Shown in pieces: positions 48,910 to 57,932 of a DNA stretch of 64,000 bases. Within the stretch, counting starts at the first letter, position 1. Each line of letters opens with the position of its first letter. The notes beneath the pieces are model-generated. The model ran no database searches, had not been told where the DNA came from, and saw nothing but the letters and a program-made list of their open reading frames with translations. The stretch lies in the NCBI GenBank assembly GCA_027484145.1, contig JAIXUH010000013.1, positions 496,001 to 560,000 of the forward strand. Reading direction: 5' to 3'. Position numbers and translations under genes: made by a program. This stretch comes from Rhodobacter sp. GTDB lineage: Bacteria > Pseudomonadota > Alphaproteobacteria > Rhodobacterales > Rhodobacteraceae.

Positions 48910-51168
48910 ATGTCCTCGAAGAACCGCGTCACGCCTGAAGAGGCGCTTGCCTATCATCTGGAACCCCGCCCCGGAAAATATGACATCGTCCCGTCTACGC
49001 CCATGGCTACGCAGCGCGATCTGTCGCTGGCCTATTCGCCGGGCGTTGCAGTGCCAGTGCAGGCCATCGCAGATAACCCCGCGCTGGCCTATGACTACAC
49101 GGTCAAAGGCAACATGGTGGCCGTCATTTCGAACGGCACGGCCATTCTGGGCCTTGGCAACCTTGGCGCGCTGGCATCCAAGCCCGTGATGGAAGGCAAG
49201 GCCGTGCTGTTCAAGCGGTTTGCCGATGTGAACGCCATCGACATCGAACTTGATACCGAGGACCCGGAGGAGATCATCAAGGCCGTGTCCTTGATGGGCC
49301 CCACCTTTGGCGGCATCAACCTTGAGGACATCAAGGCACCGGAATGCTTCATCATCGAACAGCGGCTGAAAGAGATCATGGACATTCCGGTGTTCCATGA
49401 CGACCAGCATGGCACGGCCGTGATCTGTGCTGCCGGCCTGATTAACGCACTGGAGATTTCGGGAAAGAAGATCGGCGATGTGCGGATTGTTCTGAACGGC
49501 GCTGGGGCGGCAGGGATTGCCTGCCTTGAACTGCTCAAATCCATGGGCGCAAAGCATGACAACTGCATCATGTGCGACACCAAGGGCGTGATCTATCAGG
49601 GCCGCACCGAAGGCATGAACCAGTGGAAATCGGCCCACGCTGCGAACACCACGCTCCGCACATTGGAAGAGGCGATGAAGGGCGCGGATGTGTTCCTTGG
49701 CGTTTCGGCCAAGGGCGCGGTGACACAGCAAATGGTGTCTGACATGGCCGAAAACCCGGTCATCTTTGCCATGGCGAACCCAGACCCGGAAATCACTCCC
49801 GAAGAAGCCCACGCCGTGCGGGCCGATGCCATTGTGGCGACTGGCCGGTCTGATTATCCCAATCAGGTGAACAACGTCCTGGGCTTTCCCTACCTGTTCC
49901 GGGGTGCGCTGGACATTCATGCCCGCGCCATCAACGATGAGATGAAGATTGCCTGCGCCAAGGCGCTTGCCGCCCTTGCCCGCGAAGACGTGCCGGATGA
50001 GGTCGCCATGGCCTACGGGCGCAAGCTCTCCTTTGGGCGGGACTATATCATTCCCACTCCATTCGACCCGCGTCTGATTTATGTGATCCCCCCTGCGGTT
50101 GCCAAAGCGGGTATGGATACCGGTGTGGCGCGGCGGCCGATCATTGACCTTAAGGCCTATGAACAGACCCTGAAGTCGCGGATGGACCCGACGGCCAGCA
50201 TCCTTCAGGGCATCCATGCACGGGCCCGTCAGGCGCAGGCCCGGATGATCTTTGCCGAAGGCGATGATCCCCGCGTGTTGCGCGCCGCCGTCGCCTATCA
50301 GCGCGCTGGGCTGGGCAAGGCACTTGTTGTGGGCCGCGAACCGGACGTGCGCGAAAAGCTGGAGCAGGCCGGTCTGGCCGATGCCGTGCGAGAGTTGGAG
50401 GTGGTGAATGCCGCCAATTCGCGCCACTTGGAGACCTATAAGGATTTTCTCTATGCCCGACTGCAACGCAGCGGCAGCGACCGGCAGGATGTCCACCGCC
50501 TTGCTGCGCGCGATCGCCACGTTTTTGCATCACTGATGCTGCAGCATGGTCATGGCGATGGTCTGGTGACCGGCGTCACCCGCAAATCTGCGCATGTGCT
50601 TAGCCTGATCAACAACGTCTTTGATGCCAAGGCCTCCGATGGCGCAGTCGGCGTGACGGCCCTGTTGCACAAGGGGCGCATCGTTCTGATTGCAGATACC
50701 TTGGTGCAGGAATGGCCGGAACCCGAAGACCTGGCGACCATCGCCATACGTTCGGCCGGTGTTGCGCGGTCGCTTGGATTGGAACCGCGCGTGGCCTTTG
50801 TCAGCTTTTCCACCTTTGGCTATCCGGTGTCAGAGCGGGCAACAAAGATGCATCAGGCCCCTGTGGTTCTGGACAGGATGGGGGTGGATTTCGAGTACGA
50901 GGGCGAAATGACCGTCGATGTCGCCCTGAACCCGGATCAGATGAAGAGTTATCCCTTCTGTCGTCTGACCGGCCCTGCCAATATCCTTGTAGTACCGGCG
51001 CGGCACTCGGCGTCGATCTCGGTCAAGCTGATGCAGGAAATGGCGGGGGCCACAGTCATTGGCCCGATCTTGACTGGCGTGAAAAAGCCGATTCAGATTT
51101 GTTCGACCAATGCCACGGTGAACGACATCCTGAACATGGCCGTCATGGCTGCCTGCAAGATCGGCTAA
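48910..51168 (+). CDS. maeB: NADP-dependent malic enzyme with C-terminal phosphotransacetylase-like domain
   Basis: A 752-residue fusion protein. The N-terminal half is malic enzyme (oxidative decarboxylation of malate to pyruvate), with YSPGVAVPV, ISNGTAILGLGNLGALASKPVMEGKAVLFK, DDQHGTAVI and the NADP motif NGAGAAGIACLELL. The C-terminal part (from about residue 430) resembles phosphate acetyltransferase and acts as a regulatory, acetyl-CoA-sensing region in E. coli MaeB. Length and layout match the family. The ATG at 48910 follows AGGAAC. A terminator separates it from convergent msrA. Confidence 0.96.
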   Translation: MSSKNRVTPEEALAYHLEPRPGKYDIVPSTPMATQRDLSLAYSPGVAVPVQAIADNPALAYDYTVKGNMVAVISNGTAILGLGNLGALASKPVMEGKAVLFKRFADVNAIDIELDTEDPEEIIKAVSLMGPTFGGINLEDIKAPECFIIEQRLKEIMDIPVFHDDQHGTAVICAAGLINALEISGKKIGDVRIVLNGAGAAGIACLELLKSMGAKHDNCIMCDTKGVIYQGRTEGMNQWKSAHAANTTLRTLEEAMKGADVFLGVSAKGAVTQQMVSDMAENPVIFAMANPDPEITPEEAHAVRADAIVATGRSDYPNQVNNVLGFPYLFRGALDIHARAINDEMKIACAKALAALAREDVPDEVAMAYGRKLSFGRDYIIPTPFDPRLIYVIPPAVAKAGMDTGVARRPIIDLKAYEQTLKSRMDPTASILQGIHARARQAQARMIFAEGDDPRVLRAAVAYQRAGLGKALVVGREPDVREKLEQAGLADAVRELEVVNAANSRHLETYKDFLYARLQRSGSDRQDVHRLAARDRHVFASLMLQHGHGDGLVTGVTRKSAHVLSLINNVFDAKASDGAVGVTALLHKGRIVLIADTLVQEWPEPEDLATIAIRSAGVARSLGLEPRVAFVSFSTFGYPVSERATKMHQAPVVLDRMGVDFEYEGEMTVDVALNPDQMKSYPFCRLTGPANILVVPARHSASISVKLMQEMAGATVIGPILTGVKKPIQICSTNATVNDILNMAVMAACKIG

Positions 51169-51187
51169 GGCGAACGGCTTGGAAAAT

Positions 51188-51216
51188 AAAGGGGCGCCCG
51201 GCGGGGCGCCCTTTTA
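51188..51216. terminator. Bidirectional terminator between maeB and msrA
   Basis: AAAGGGGCGCC (51188-51198) pairs with GGCGCCCTTT (51205-51214) with one bulged G. The plus-strand copy is followed by TTATC and the minus-strand copy by TTTATTTTCC. It lies between two convergent genes. Confidence 0.8.
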
Positions 51217-51852
51217 TCATTTCACAAAGGCCGCTTCGCTGCCCCACAATTCCTTGACCCGCTGATCGCGGCCACAGGATTCGCGATAGAACTTGTAGGC
51301 GTTCGACTGCTTCTTCGGCCCGGCGCGCGTCAGGATGATGTTGCTGCCCTTGTAATAGTCCTGATGATAATCCTCGGCGATCCAGAACTTCTTGGCCGAC
51401 AAGATGGGCGTCACAACCTTTTGGCCAAGGACCTGCTCTGCCTCGGCCACCGCTGCTGTCGCTGCTGCCTTTTGGGCCTTGTCAGACACGAAGATTGCCG
51501 TGCGATAGGCCTTGCCTCTGTCGCAGAACTGGCCGCCCGCGTCTGTCACATCAACTGACCGCAGGAACTTCGCCATGATTTCGGCATAGCTGATCCGCGC
51601 CGGGTCAAATGTGATCTCGACCGCCTCATAGTGCCCTTCGTGGTTCTTGTAGGTTGGGTTCGCACTTGACCCGCCCGTATAGCCCGAGACGACCGATTTC
51701 ACCCCCGGCACTTTCTCAAAATCGGATTCGACGCACCAAAAGCACCCGCCGGCCACAATGGCCTTTTCCGTTGCCGCGTGTGCCGTTCCGCCCAGCAGGG
51801 CAACCAGCACAATGACCACGATTCCCGCCCATGCCGTCAAATATCGGAACAT
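51217..51852 (-). CDS. msrA: Exported peptide-methionine (S)-S-oxide reductase MsrA
   Basis: A 211-residue methionine sulfoxide reductase. The catalytic Cys37 is in AGGCFWC, followed by VSGYTGGSSANPTY, HYEAVEITFDP and KAYRTAIF. A recycling cysteine pair appears possible with the C-terminal RESCGRDQ. Residues 1-26 form a clear Sec signal peptide (about MFRYLTAWAGIVVIVLVALL, ending AHA), so this form acts in the periplasm, unlike the common cytoplasmic MsrA. The start at 51852 follows AAGGAGAA. It converges on maeB. Confidence 0.93.
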   Translation of the reverse strand: MFRYLTAWAGIVVIVLVALLGGTAHAATEKAIVAGGCFWCVESDFEKVPGVKSVVSGYTGGSSANPTYKNHEGHYEAVEITFDPARISYAEIMAKFLRSVDVTDAGGQFCDRGKAYRTAIFVSDKAQKAAATAAVAEAEQVLGQKVVTPILSAKKFWIAEDYHQDYYKGSNIILTRAGPKKQSNAYKFYRESCGRDQRVKELWGSEAAFVK

Positions 51853-52003
51853 GTTGTTCTCCTTTTCTCTTCGCTGCCCAAGATCACAGGTCGGCTGTTT
51901 TCGTCCAATCACCCCGACGTGACCTCACGCCATGGTGAGGCCACCCCTTTCCCTTCGCTGTGACCCGGCATAGCGTTACAGCACGACAAAAAAGGTGCCG
52001 CGC

Positions 52004-52903
52004 ATGACAGACCACGTTTCCACCCATCAGGCTGAAGAAGATGCCCGCAACGAAGCCATCCTGATCTGGGTCAACGGCACGCTTGCGCCAAAGGCACAGG
52101 CGGTGGTGTCTGTCTATGACTCAGGCTTTATGCTGGGCGATGGCGTGTGGGAAGGCATTCGCCTTTACAACGGGCGTTGGACGTTCCTGGACGAACACAT
52201 CGACCGTCTGTTCGAGGCTGCAAAGGCGATCGACATTGATATTGGCATGACGCGGGAACAGGTCATCTCGGCCGTGTTAGACACACAAAAGGCCAATGGG
52301 ATGGTCACTGATGCCCATGCCCGCCTGATGGTGACGCGGGGCGTCAAGACCCGGCCCTTCCAGCACCCCAAACTGTCGCAACGCGGACCGACCATGGTTA
52401 TCATCATGGAGCACAGCCGCCAGAAATTGCCGCGCCCGATCCGCCTTGCCACGGTGCCCCATTTGCGCGGCCTGCCGATGACCCAAGACCCAAAGCTGAA
52501 CAGCCATTCCAAACTGAACTGCATCCTAGCCTGCATCGCCGCGGAAAAGGCGGGCGCGGATGAGGCGCTGATGCTGGACGTGCACGGCTTTGTGAACACG
52601 ACCAACGCCTGTAACTTCTTTATCGTGCGAAAGGGGCAGGTCTGGACCAGCACGGGCGACTATTGCATGAACGGAATCACACGCCAAAAGGTGATCGACC
52701 TGTGCCGCGCCAACGACATCCCGGTGTTTGAGCGGAACTTCAGCCTTGTCGACACCTATTCCGCCGACGAAGCCTTTCTGACTGGAACCTTCGGCGCACA
52801 AACTCCGGTCGGGATGATCGACGGCCGAGTGATCGGGACCGGGCAGATGGGGCCGATGACGGAAAGGTTGCGCGGGCTTTACAAGACACTGGTGGGTGCA
52901 TGA
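52004..52903 (+). CDS. Class IV (D-amino acid/branched-chain type) aminotransferase
   Basis: A 299-residue PLP enzyme of fold type IV. It shows VSVYDSGFMLGDGVWEGIRLYNG, the likely PLP lysine at Lys170 (LNSHSKLN), EALMLDVHGFVNTTNACNFF and the ending EAFLTGTFGAQTPVGMIDGRVIG. D-amino acid, branched-chain and aminodeoxychorismate members share this fold, and I cannot choose the substrate. The ATG at 52004 follows AAAGG; a GTG three codons upstream is possible. It overlaps the sulfotransferase-like gene by 4 bp, which argues for a joint role. Confidence 0.88.
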   Translation: MTDHVSTHQAEEDARNEAILIWVNGTLAPKAQAVVSVYDSGFMLGDGVWEGIRLYNGRWTFLDEHIDRLFEAAKAIDIDIGMTREQVISAVLDTQKANGMVTDAHARLMVTRGVKTRPFQHPKLSQRGPTMVIIMEHSRQKLPRPIRLATVPHLRGLPMTQDPKLNSHSKLNCILACIAAEKAGADEALMLDVHGFVNTTNACNFFIVRKGQVWTSTGDYCMNGITRQKVIDLCRANDIPVFERNFSLVDTYSADEAFLTGTFGAQTPVGMIDGRVIGTGQMGPMTERLRGLYKTLVGA

Positions 52904-53631
52904 CACCGGACCCTAAGCGCATTGCCATGTGGTCAGGCCCGCGAAACCTGTCGACGGCCATGATGTATGCTTTCGCCGCGAGAGGTGATTGCGCGGTGTG
53001 GGACGAACCATTCTATGCCGCTTACCTTTCCGCAACGGGTATTGTTCACCCGATGAACGACGCCGTCATTGCGGCAGGCCTGACTGATCCGAACAAGGTG
53101 GCCGAGGCTTGTTTAGGCTCTGTTCCAGCACAAAAGACACTATTCTACCAGAAACACATGACCCTGCACATGATCCCGTCGTTTGACCGGGGGTTCATGC
53201 GTGGCTTGACGAATGTGTTCCTGATCCGCCATCCGGCGCGGGTCGTCGCCAGCTATGCGAAAAAGCGCGAGGCACCCACCTTGATGGACATCGGGTTCGT
53301 CCAGCAGGCCGAGTTGTTCGATCAGGTCGCCGATTGGCTTGGCACGGCGCCCGTGGTCGTGGACAGTGCCGATATCCGCGCTGAACCGCAGCAGTCTCTG
53401 ACACGGCTTTGTGTGGCGCTGGGCATTGCCTTTGTGCCTGACATGTTGCGCTGGCCTGCAGGCCCCAAACCGTATGACGGTGTCTGGGCGCCGCATTGGT
53501 ATAATGCCGTGCATGCGTCGACCGGGTTTGATGAACCCGAGGGCCCGCTGCCCAAACTCTCGCCAGAATTTGCCGATCTGTCTGATCAGGCCATGCCCTA
53601 TTATGAGCGGCTGGCAGGCTATCGTTTGTAG
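52900..53631 (+). CDS. Sulfotransferase-like P-loop protein
   Basis: A 243-residue protein with a sulfotransferase-type fold. The phosphosulfate-binding P-loop is WSGPRNLSTAMMYAF (residues 11-25) and the 3'-phosphate region is FLIRHPARVVASYAKKRE (107-124). It lacks a signal peptide. The P-loop reads GPRNLST rather than the usual GxxRSGTT, so PAPS use is not certain. In plants a similar sulfotransferase-like domain is fused to a class IV aminotransferase, and here the two are adjacent overlapping genes. The acceptor is unknown. Confidence 0.78.
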   Translation: MTPDPKRIAMWSGPRNLSTAMMYAFAARGDCAVWDEPFYAAYLSATGIVHPMNDAVIAAGLTDPNKVAEACLGSVPAQKTLFYQKHMTLHMIPSFDRGFMRGLTNVFLIRHPARVVASYAKKREAPTLMDIGFVQQAELFDQVADWLGTAPVVVDSADIRAEPQQSLTRLCVALGIAFVPDMLRWPAGPKPYDGVWAPHWYNAVHASTGFDEPEGPLPKLSPEFADLSDQAMPYYERLAGYRL

Positions 53632-53708
53632 GGCAACCATGTCATCGGCAGGCTTGCTGCAGGCCATGGGTTGCAGCATCCTGCAGGCGTGAAAAAGGGG
53701 GATCGTGC

Positions 53709-54893
53709 ATGTCGAAAGCGCAGGACAGGCTAGCTGCAACCTACGGGGCAGCGGCCAATGCCAAGGTGTCTGATCTTGCCGCATTGGTGGGAAAGGTGGT
53801 CAATCTGGCCGATTGGCCCTTTGCCAGTGATGTGCAAAAGAACGTCCTCATTTATGACTGCACCGCGTTGCGCCCCTTGCTGGACGACGCAGAACAGCGC
53901 CGCGCCATCATGGCCGAATGGTCGGATGCCATGTTGCAGGGGCCGGGTGTCCTGGTTCTGCAAGGGGCCGAGACGGACCATGCGATGATTGATCAGGCGT
54001 CGGATTTGTTCTTTGATCTGATCGAGGAACAAAATCGCTCTGGTACGGGGGGCGGTGACCACTTTGCCAAGCCGGGCGCGAATGACAGGCTGTGGAACAG
54101 TCTTGAAAAGCACTGCCTTGCCAACCCAAAGAATTTTGCGCGCTACTACGGTAACCCGTTTCTGGCGGCCATTTCCGAGGCGTGGCTTGGCCCCAACTAT
54201 CAGATGACGGCGCAGTTGAATGTGGTCAATCCGGGGGGCGCAGCGCAATCACCGCACCGCGACTACCACCTTGGGTTTCAGTCGGCAGCGGATATCGAAC
54301 GCTTTCCCATGCATGTGCAGGTGTTTTCGCCGTTTCTGACCCTGCAAGGCGCGATAGCCCATGTCGATGCACCGATCGAAACCGGGCCAACTTTGCTGCT
54401 TCCGTTCAGCCAGTTGTGGCCCGAAGGCTATCTGGCGATGGGCCGAGATGATGTGCGCGAACTTTTTGCCAGCCACCATGTGCAACTGCCGTTGTCGAAG
54501 GGTGATATGCTGTTCTTCTCTCCGGCGCTGCTGCACGCGGCAGGAACGAACCGATCGGCAAATGTCCGGCGGATGGTGAACCTGTTTCAGGTGTCGTCCG
54601 CTTATGGCCGGGCCATGGAAACGGTGGATCGCACCCGCATGGTCAAGGCGCTGTATCCGGCTTTGGTGGAAGGTCAGAAAACAGGCAGCCTGACGCCGGA
54701 TCAGATTGCCAACGCCATTGCAGCATCGGCCGAAGGCTATGCCTTTCCAACCAACCTTGACCGTGACCCGCCCATCGGCGGCATGGCGCCAAAGTCGCAG
54801 GCCCGTGTCGTGGCCGAGGCGGTTGCCGCGAATCTGACGTCGATGGACCTGTTCGCCACGCTGGATGCCATGACAGAAAAACGTCTATCCTAG
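53709..54893 (+). CDS. Phytanoyl-CoA dioxygenase (PhyH) family protein
   Basis: A 394-residue non-heme Fe(II)/2-oxoglutarate dioxygenase. The metal triad is visible as His183-x-Asp185 (SPHRDYHLGF) and the distal His276 (LLHAAGTNRSANVRRM), with Arg287 or Arg288 a candidate for 2-oxoglutarate binding. The family hydroxylates diverse substrates, from fatty acyl-CoA to ectoine and quaternary amines. It lies 77 bp after the sulfotransferase-like gene on the same strand. A 7-bp hairpin, TGCTGCA / TGCAGCA (53655-53678), without a T-run sits in that gap. The substrate is unknown. Confidence 0.85.
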   Translation: MSKAQDRLAATYGAAANAKVSDLAALVGKVVNLADWPFASDVQKNVLIYDCTALRPLLDDAEQRRAIMAEWSDAMLQGPGVLVLQGAETDHAMIDQASDLFFDLIEEQNRSGTGGGDHFAKPGANDRLWNSLEKHCLANPKNFARYYGNPFLAAISEAWLGPNYQMTAQLNVVNPGGAAQSPHRDYHLGFQSAADIERFPMHVQVFSPFLTLQGAIAHVDAPIETGPTLLLPFSQLWPEGYLAMGRDDVRELFASHHVQLPLSKGDMLFFSPALLHAAGTNRSANVRRMVNLFQVSSAYGRAMETVDRTRMVKALYPALVEGQKTGSLTPDQIANAIAASAEGYAFPTNLDRDPPIGGMAPKSQARVVAEAVAANLTSMDLFATLDAMTEKRLS

Positions 54894-55174
54894 CCCAGCA
54901 ACTTCGAAAGGCTAAGGGCAACAGATGGGTTGCCGGACAGTTTCAGCTTGCCCGTTGCTATCGCAACCATCGGGTTCAGCTTGCCCTTGAGCAGGCTGAC
55001 CAGATGCTCTTCGGACAGGCGCAGCGTGCAGTCGGTCTCACGGTCCAAGGTCGTGGCGGTGCCATCGGCCAGAACGATCACGCCAGAGTCGCCGCAATCA
55101 AACTTCAGGCTGCCGGAAAAGCCCTTTTGCTGCACGGCCTGCCGAATGTTTGCTGCTATTGATTCCAGTGCCAT
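54890..55174 (-). CDS. SCP2 sterol-binding domain protein
   Basis: A 94-residue stand-alone SCP-2 domain, a small lipid or acyl-CoA carrier fold. It has the pattern FDCGDSGVIVLADGTATTLDRETDCTLRLSEEHLVSLLKGKLNP, then MVAIATGKLKLSGN and VALSLSKLLG. The ATG at 55174 is preceded by a G-rich run. It is convergent with the PhyH gene, sharing 4 bp at their ends, and the argG terminator lies before its start. It may bind a hydrophobic ligand; the partner is unknown. Confidence 0.88.
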   Translation of the reverse strand: MALESIAANIRQAVQQKGFSGSLKFDCGDSGVIVLADGTATTLDRETDCTLRLSEEHLVSLLKGKLNPMVAIATGKLKLSGNPSVALSLSKLLG

Positions 55175-55239
55175 TGTGCCCCCCCACCCTGCGATGAGCA
55201 CCCTATGGTATCGAAAACATCGCGCAAGTCTGTAGTGGC

Positions 55240-55282
55240 GTAAAATGAAAAAGGCCCACAGCTTTTTCAGGCTGCGGGCCAT
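55240..55282 (-). terminator. Rho-independent terminator of argG
   Basis: GGCCCaCAGC (55253-55262) and GCTGcGGGCC (55271-55280) form a 10-bp stem with one mismatch around an 8-nt loop. The minus-strand side is followed by TTTTTCATTTTAC. It lies 23 bp after the argG stop. Confidence 0.85.
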
Positions 55283-55304
55283 ATTTTTCATCACGACGGG
55301 GTCT

Positions 55305-56537
55305 TTAGCCCTTTTTCGCCACCCGCGCGTTTCGCGTTGCGATCAGCTTCAGGCGCAGGGCGTTCAGCCGGATGAACCCTGCGGCATCTTTCTGGTCATA
55401 GGCGCCGGCATCTTCTTCAAAGGTCACATGCTTTTCGCTGTAAAGCGAATGGTCTGACCAGCGCGCCACGGTGCGGACCATGCCCTTGTAAAGCTTCAGC
55501 TTTACAGTGCCCGTCACGTGTTCTTGGCTCTTGTCGATCAGGGCTTGCAGCATCTCGCGCTCGGGGCTGAACCAAAAGCCGTTGTAAATCAACTCGGCAT
55601 AGCGCGGCATGATGCTGTCCTTGAGGTGGCCTGCGCCCGCATCCAGCGTGATCTGCTCGATGCCACGATGCGCCTCAAGCAGGATCGTGCCGCCGGGGGT
55701 CTCATAGACCCCGCGCGACTTCATGCCCACGAAGCGGTTTTCGACCAGATCCAGCCGTCCCACCCCATGCGCGCCGCCGATTTCGTTCAGGCGGGTGAGG
55801 ATCGTGGCTGGCGAAAGATGCTCACCGTTGATCGAAACAGCATCACCCTTTTCGAACCCGATCTCGATGAACTCGGGCGTGTTGGGTGCGTCTTCCGGGT
55901 TTACCGTGCGCTGATAGACATAATCGGGGGCCTCATCGCCCGGATTTTCCAGCGCCTTGCCTTCGGATGAGGTATGCAGCAGGTTTGCGTCCACGCTGAA
56001 CGGGGCCTCGCCACGCTTGTCCTTGGCGATCGGAATCTGGTTCGCCTCGGCGAATTCCAGCAGTTTGGTGCGGCTGGTCAGATCCCATTCCCGCCACGGC
56101 GCGATCACCTTGATCGACGGGTCAAGCGCATAGGCCGACAGTTCAAACCGGACCTGATCATTGCCCTTGCCGGTGGCCCCATGCGCCACGGCATCGGCGC
56201 CGGTTTCATGCGCGATCCGCACCAGATGCTGCGAAATCAGCGGCCGCGCGATCGAGGTGCCCAAAAGATACAGCCCCTCATACAGGGCATTGGCGCGGAA
56301 CATCGGGAACACAAAGTCACGCACGAATTCTTCGCGGACATCGACAATGTGGATGTTCTCTGGCGCGATGCCCAACAAGATCGCCTTTTGCCGTGCCGGC
56401 TCCAGCTCCTCGCCCTGACCCAGATCGGCGGTAAAGGTCACCACCTCGCAGCCATATTCGGTCTGCAGCCACTTCAGGATGATCGAGGTATCGAGTCCGC
56501 CAGAGTAGGCAAGGACAACTTTCTTGGGCTTGAACAT
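55305..56537 (-). CDS. argG: Argininosuccinate synthase
   Basis: A 410-residue enzyme condensing citrulline and aspartate with ATP to argininosuccinate, the penultimate step of arginine synthesis. The ATP pyrophosphatase P-loop is [35 protein letters not shown] and [20 protein letters not shown] follow. It is divergent from ilvA and ends at its own terminator. Confidence 0.98.
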   Translation of the reverse strand: MFKPKKVVLAYSGGLDTSIILKWLQTEYGCEVVTFTADLGQGEELEPARQKAILLGIAPENIHIVDVREEFVRDFVFPMFRANALYEGLYLLGTSIARPLISQHLVRIAHETGADAVAHGATGKGNDQVRFELSAYALDPSIKVIAPWREWDLTSRTKLLEFAEANQIPIAKDKRGEAPFSVDANLLHTSSEGKALENPGDEAPDYVYQRTVNPEDAPNTPEFIEIGFEKGDAVSINGEHLSPATILTRLNEIGGAHGVGRLDLVENRFVGMKSRGVYETPGGTILLEAHRGIEQITLDAGAGHLKDSIMPRYAELIYNGFWFSPEREMLQALIDKSQEHVTGTVKLKLYKGMVRTVARWSDHSLYSEKHVTFEEDAGAYDQKDAAGFIRLNALRLKLIATRNARVAKKG

Positions 56538-56684
56538 CGCACGCTCCCTTTGGGATTTCGGGCGGGATTAAAGACAATTTGCACGAAGGGCAAGAAAGCC
56601 TTCGTATCAGATACAATTCGCACTGCTTGCCAAAGCCTGTGCATTGCGCCAAGGGGGGAAAACGGCTTGCGCCATGGGGCAAAC

Positions 56685-57932
56685 ATGACAGATTTCGCTG
56701 ATCTTTCCCGCCTGACGACCGACGCGCTGCGCGACCTGTTCGAGCCGACGCCGCTGCAGCGGAATGATCACCTGTCGCAACGCTATGACGCCGAAATCTG
56801 GCTGAAACGCGAAGATCTGTCACCGGTCCGGTCCTACAAGCTGCGCGGGGCCTTTACGGCGATGCGCAAGGTGCGGGAACAGCAACCGGGGCAGGGTCAT
56901 TTCGTTTGCGCCAGTGCGGGCAACCACGCGCAAGGGGTGGCCTATGCCTGCCGTCACTTCGGTGTGCAGGGCACCATTTTCATGCCCGTGACGACGCCCC
57001 AGCAAAAGATCGACAAGACCCGGATGTTTGGCGCACAGCATGTGCAGATTGTGCTGACGGGTGATTACTTTGACCAGACCCTGACCGCCGCCAAGGCCTT
57101 TTGCGCGGAACAGGCGGCCTGTTTCCTGTCGCCCTTTGATGACCCTGACGTCATTTTGGGGCAATCGTCTGTTGCCGTCGAGATTCTGGATCAGCTTGGG
57201 TCTGCGCCGGATATCGTCATTCTGCCGGTTGGCGGGGGCGGGCTTTCCTCGGGCGTGACAGCCTATCTGCGCGAGGTAGCGCCACAGGTCAGCTATCGCT
57301 TTGTGGAACCCTTGGGTGGGGCTTCCTTGGCCGCGGCCCTGCAAGCGGGCAAGCCCGAGACGTTGCGCGAAGTGAACAGCTTTGTCGACGGGGCCGCGGT
57401 GGCGCGCATCGGCGAGAACAATTTTCGCATGCTCAGTTGGGTCAATCCGGCTGATGTGCTCAAGGCCCCTGAGGACCGCATCTGCGTGACGATGATTGAG
57501 ATGCTGAATGTCGAGGGCATCGTTCTGGAACCGGCAGGGGCGTTGTCGGTTGATGTGCTGCCCGAACTGGCCGACCAGATTCGCGGCAAGACGGTGGTCT
57601 GCGTTACGTCGGGTGGGAACTTCGATTTCGAACGCCTGCCCGAGGTCAAGGAACGCGCGCAGCGCTTTGCCGGGCTGAAGAAGTATTTCATCCTGCGGAT
57701 GCCGCAGCGCCCTGGTGCCTTGCGCGATTTTCTGGAAATGCTGGGCCCAGAAGATGACATTGCCCGCTTTGAATATCTGAAGAAATCAGCCCGCAACTTT
57801 GGCTCTGTGCTGATAGGCATCGAAACCAAGCGGCCCGAGAACTTTACAACTTTGTTCGGGCATCTGGAACGGGCGGCATTCCCTTATCGCGATATCACGA
57901 ACGACGGTATCTTGTCCGAGTTCCTGATCTAG
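56685..57932 (+). CDS. ilvA: Threonine ammonia-lyase (threonine deaminase), short form
   Basis: A 415-residue PLP enzyme making 2-oxobutanoate, the first step of isoleucine synthesis. The PLP lysine is Lys52 (RSYKLRGAF), with SAGNHAQGVAYAC and the PLP-phosphate glycine loop PVGGGGLSSG. A C-terminal ACT-like domain (YFILRMPQRPGALRDFLEML onward) probably senses isoleucine or valine. This single-ACT form is shorter than E. coli IlvA. The ATG at 56685 is where homology begins. Its stop overlaps the convergent Hpt gene by 4 bp. Confidence 0.94.
   Translation: MTDFADLSRLTTDALRDLFEPTPLQRNDHLSQRYDAEIWLKREDLSPVRSYKLRGAFTAMRKVREQQPGQGHFVCASAGNHAQGVAYACRHFGVQGTIFMPVTTPQQKIDKTRMFGAQHVQIVLTGDYFDQTLTAAKAFCAEQAACFLSPFDDPDVILGQSSVAVEILDQLGSAPDIVILPVGGGGLSSGVTAYLREVAPQVSYRFVEPLGGASLAAALQAGKPETLREVNSFVDGAAVARIGENNFRMLSWVNPADVLKAPEDRICVTMIEMLNVEGIVLEPAGALSVDVLPELADQIRGKTVVCVTSGGNFDFERLPEVKERAQRFAGLKKYFILRMPQRPGALRDFLEMLGPEDDIARFEYLKKSARNFGSVLIGIETKRPENFTTLFGHLERAAFPYRDITNDGILSEFLI

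Noticed and set aside
48793-50520. Long open frame antisense to maeB (about 575 codons)
   Set aside because: Translation is His/Gly/Arg-rich without recognisable domains; maeB on the other strand accounts for the region.
53655-53678. Hairpin between the sulfotransferase-like and PhyH genes as a terminator
   Set aside because: The stem is short and no T-run follows, so it is not evidence of separate transcription units.
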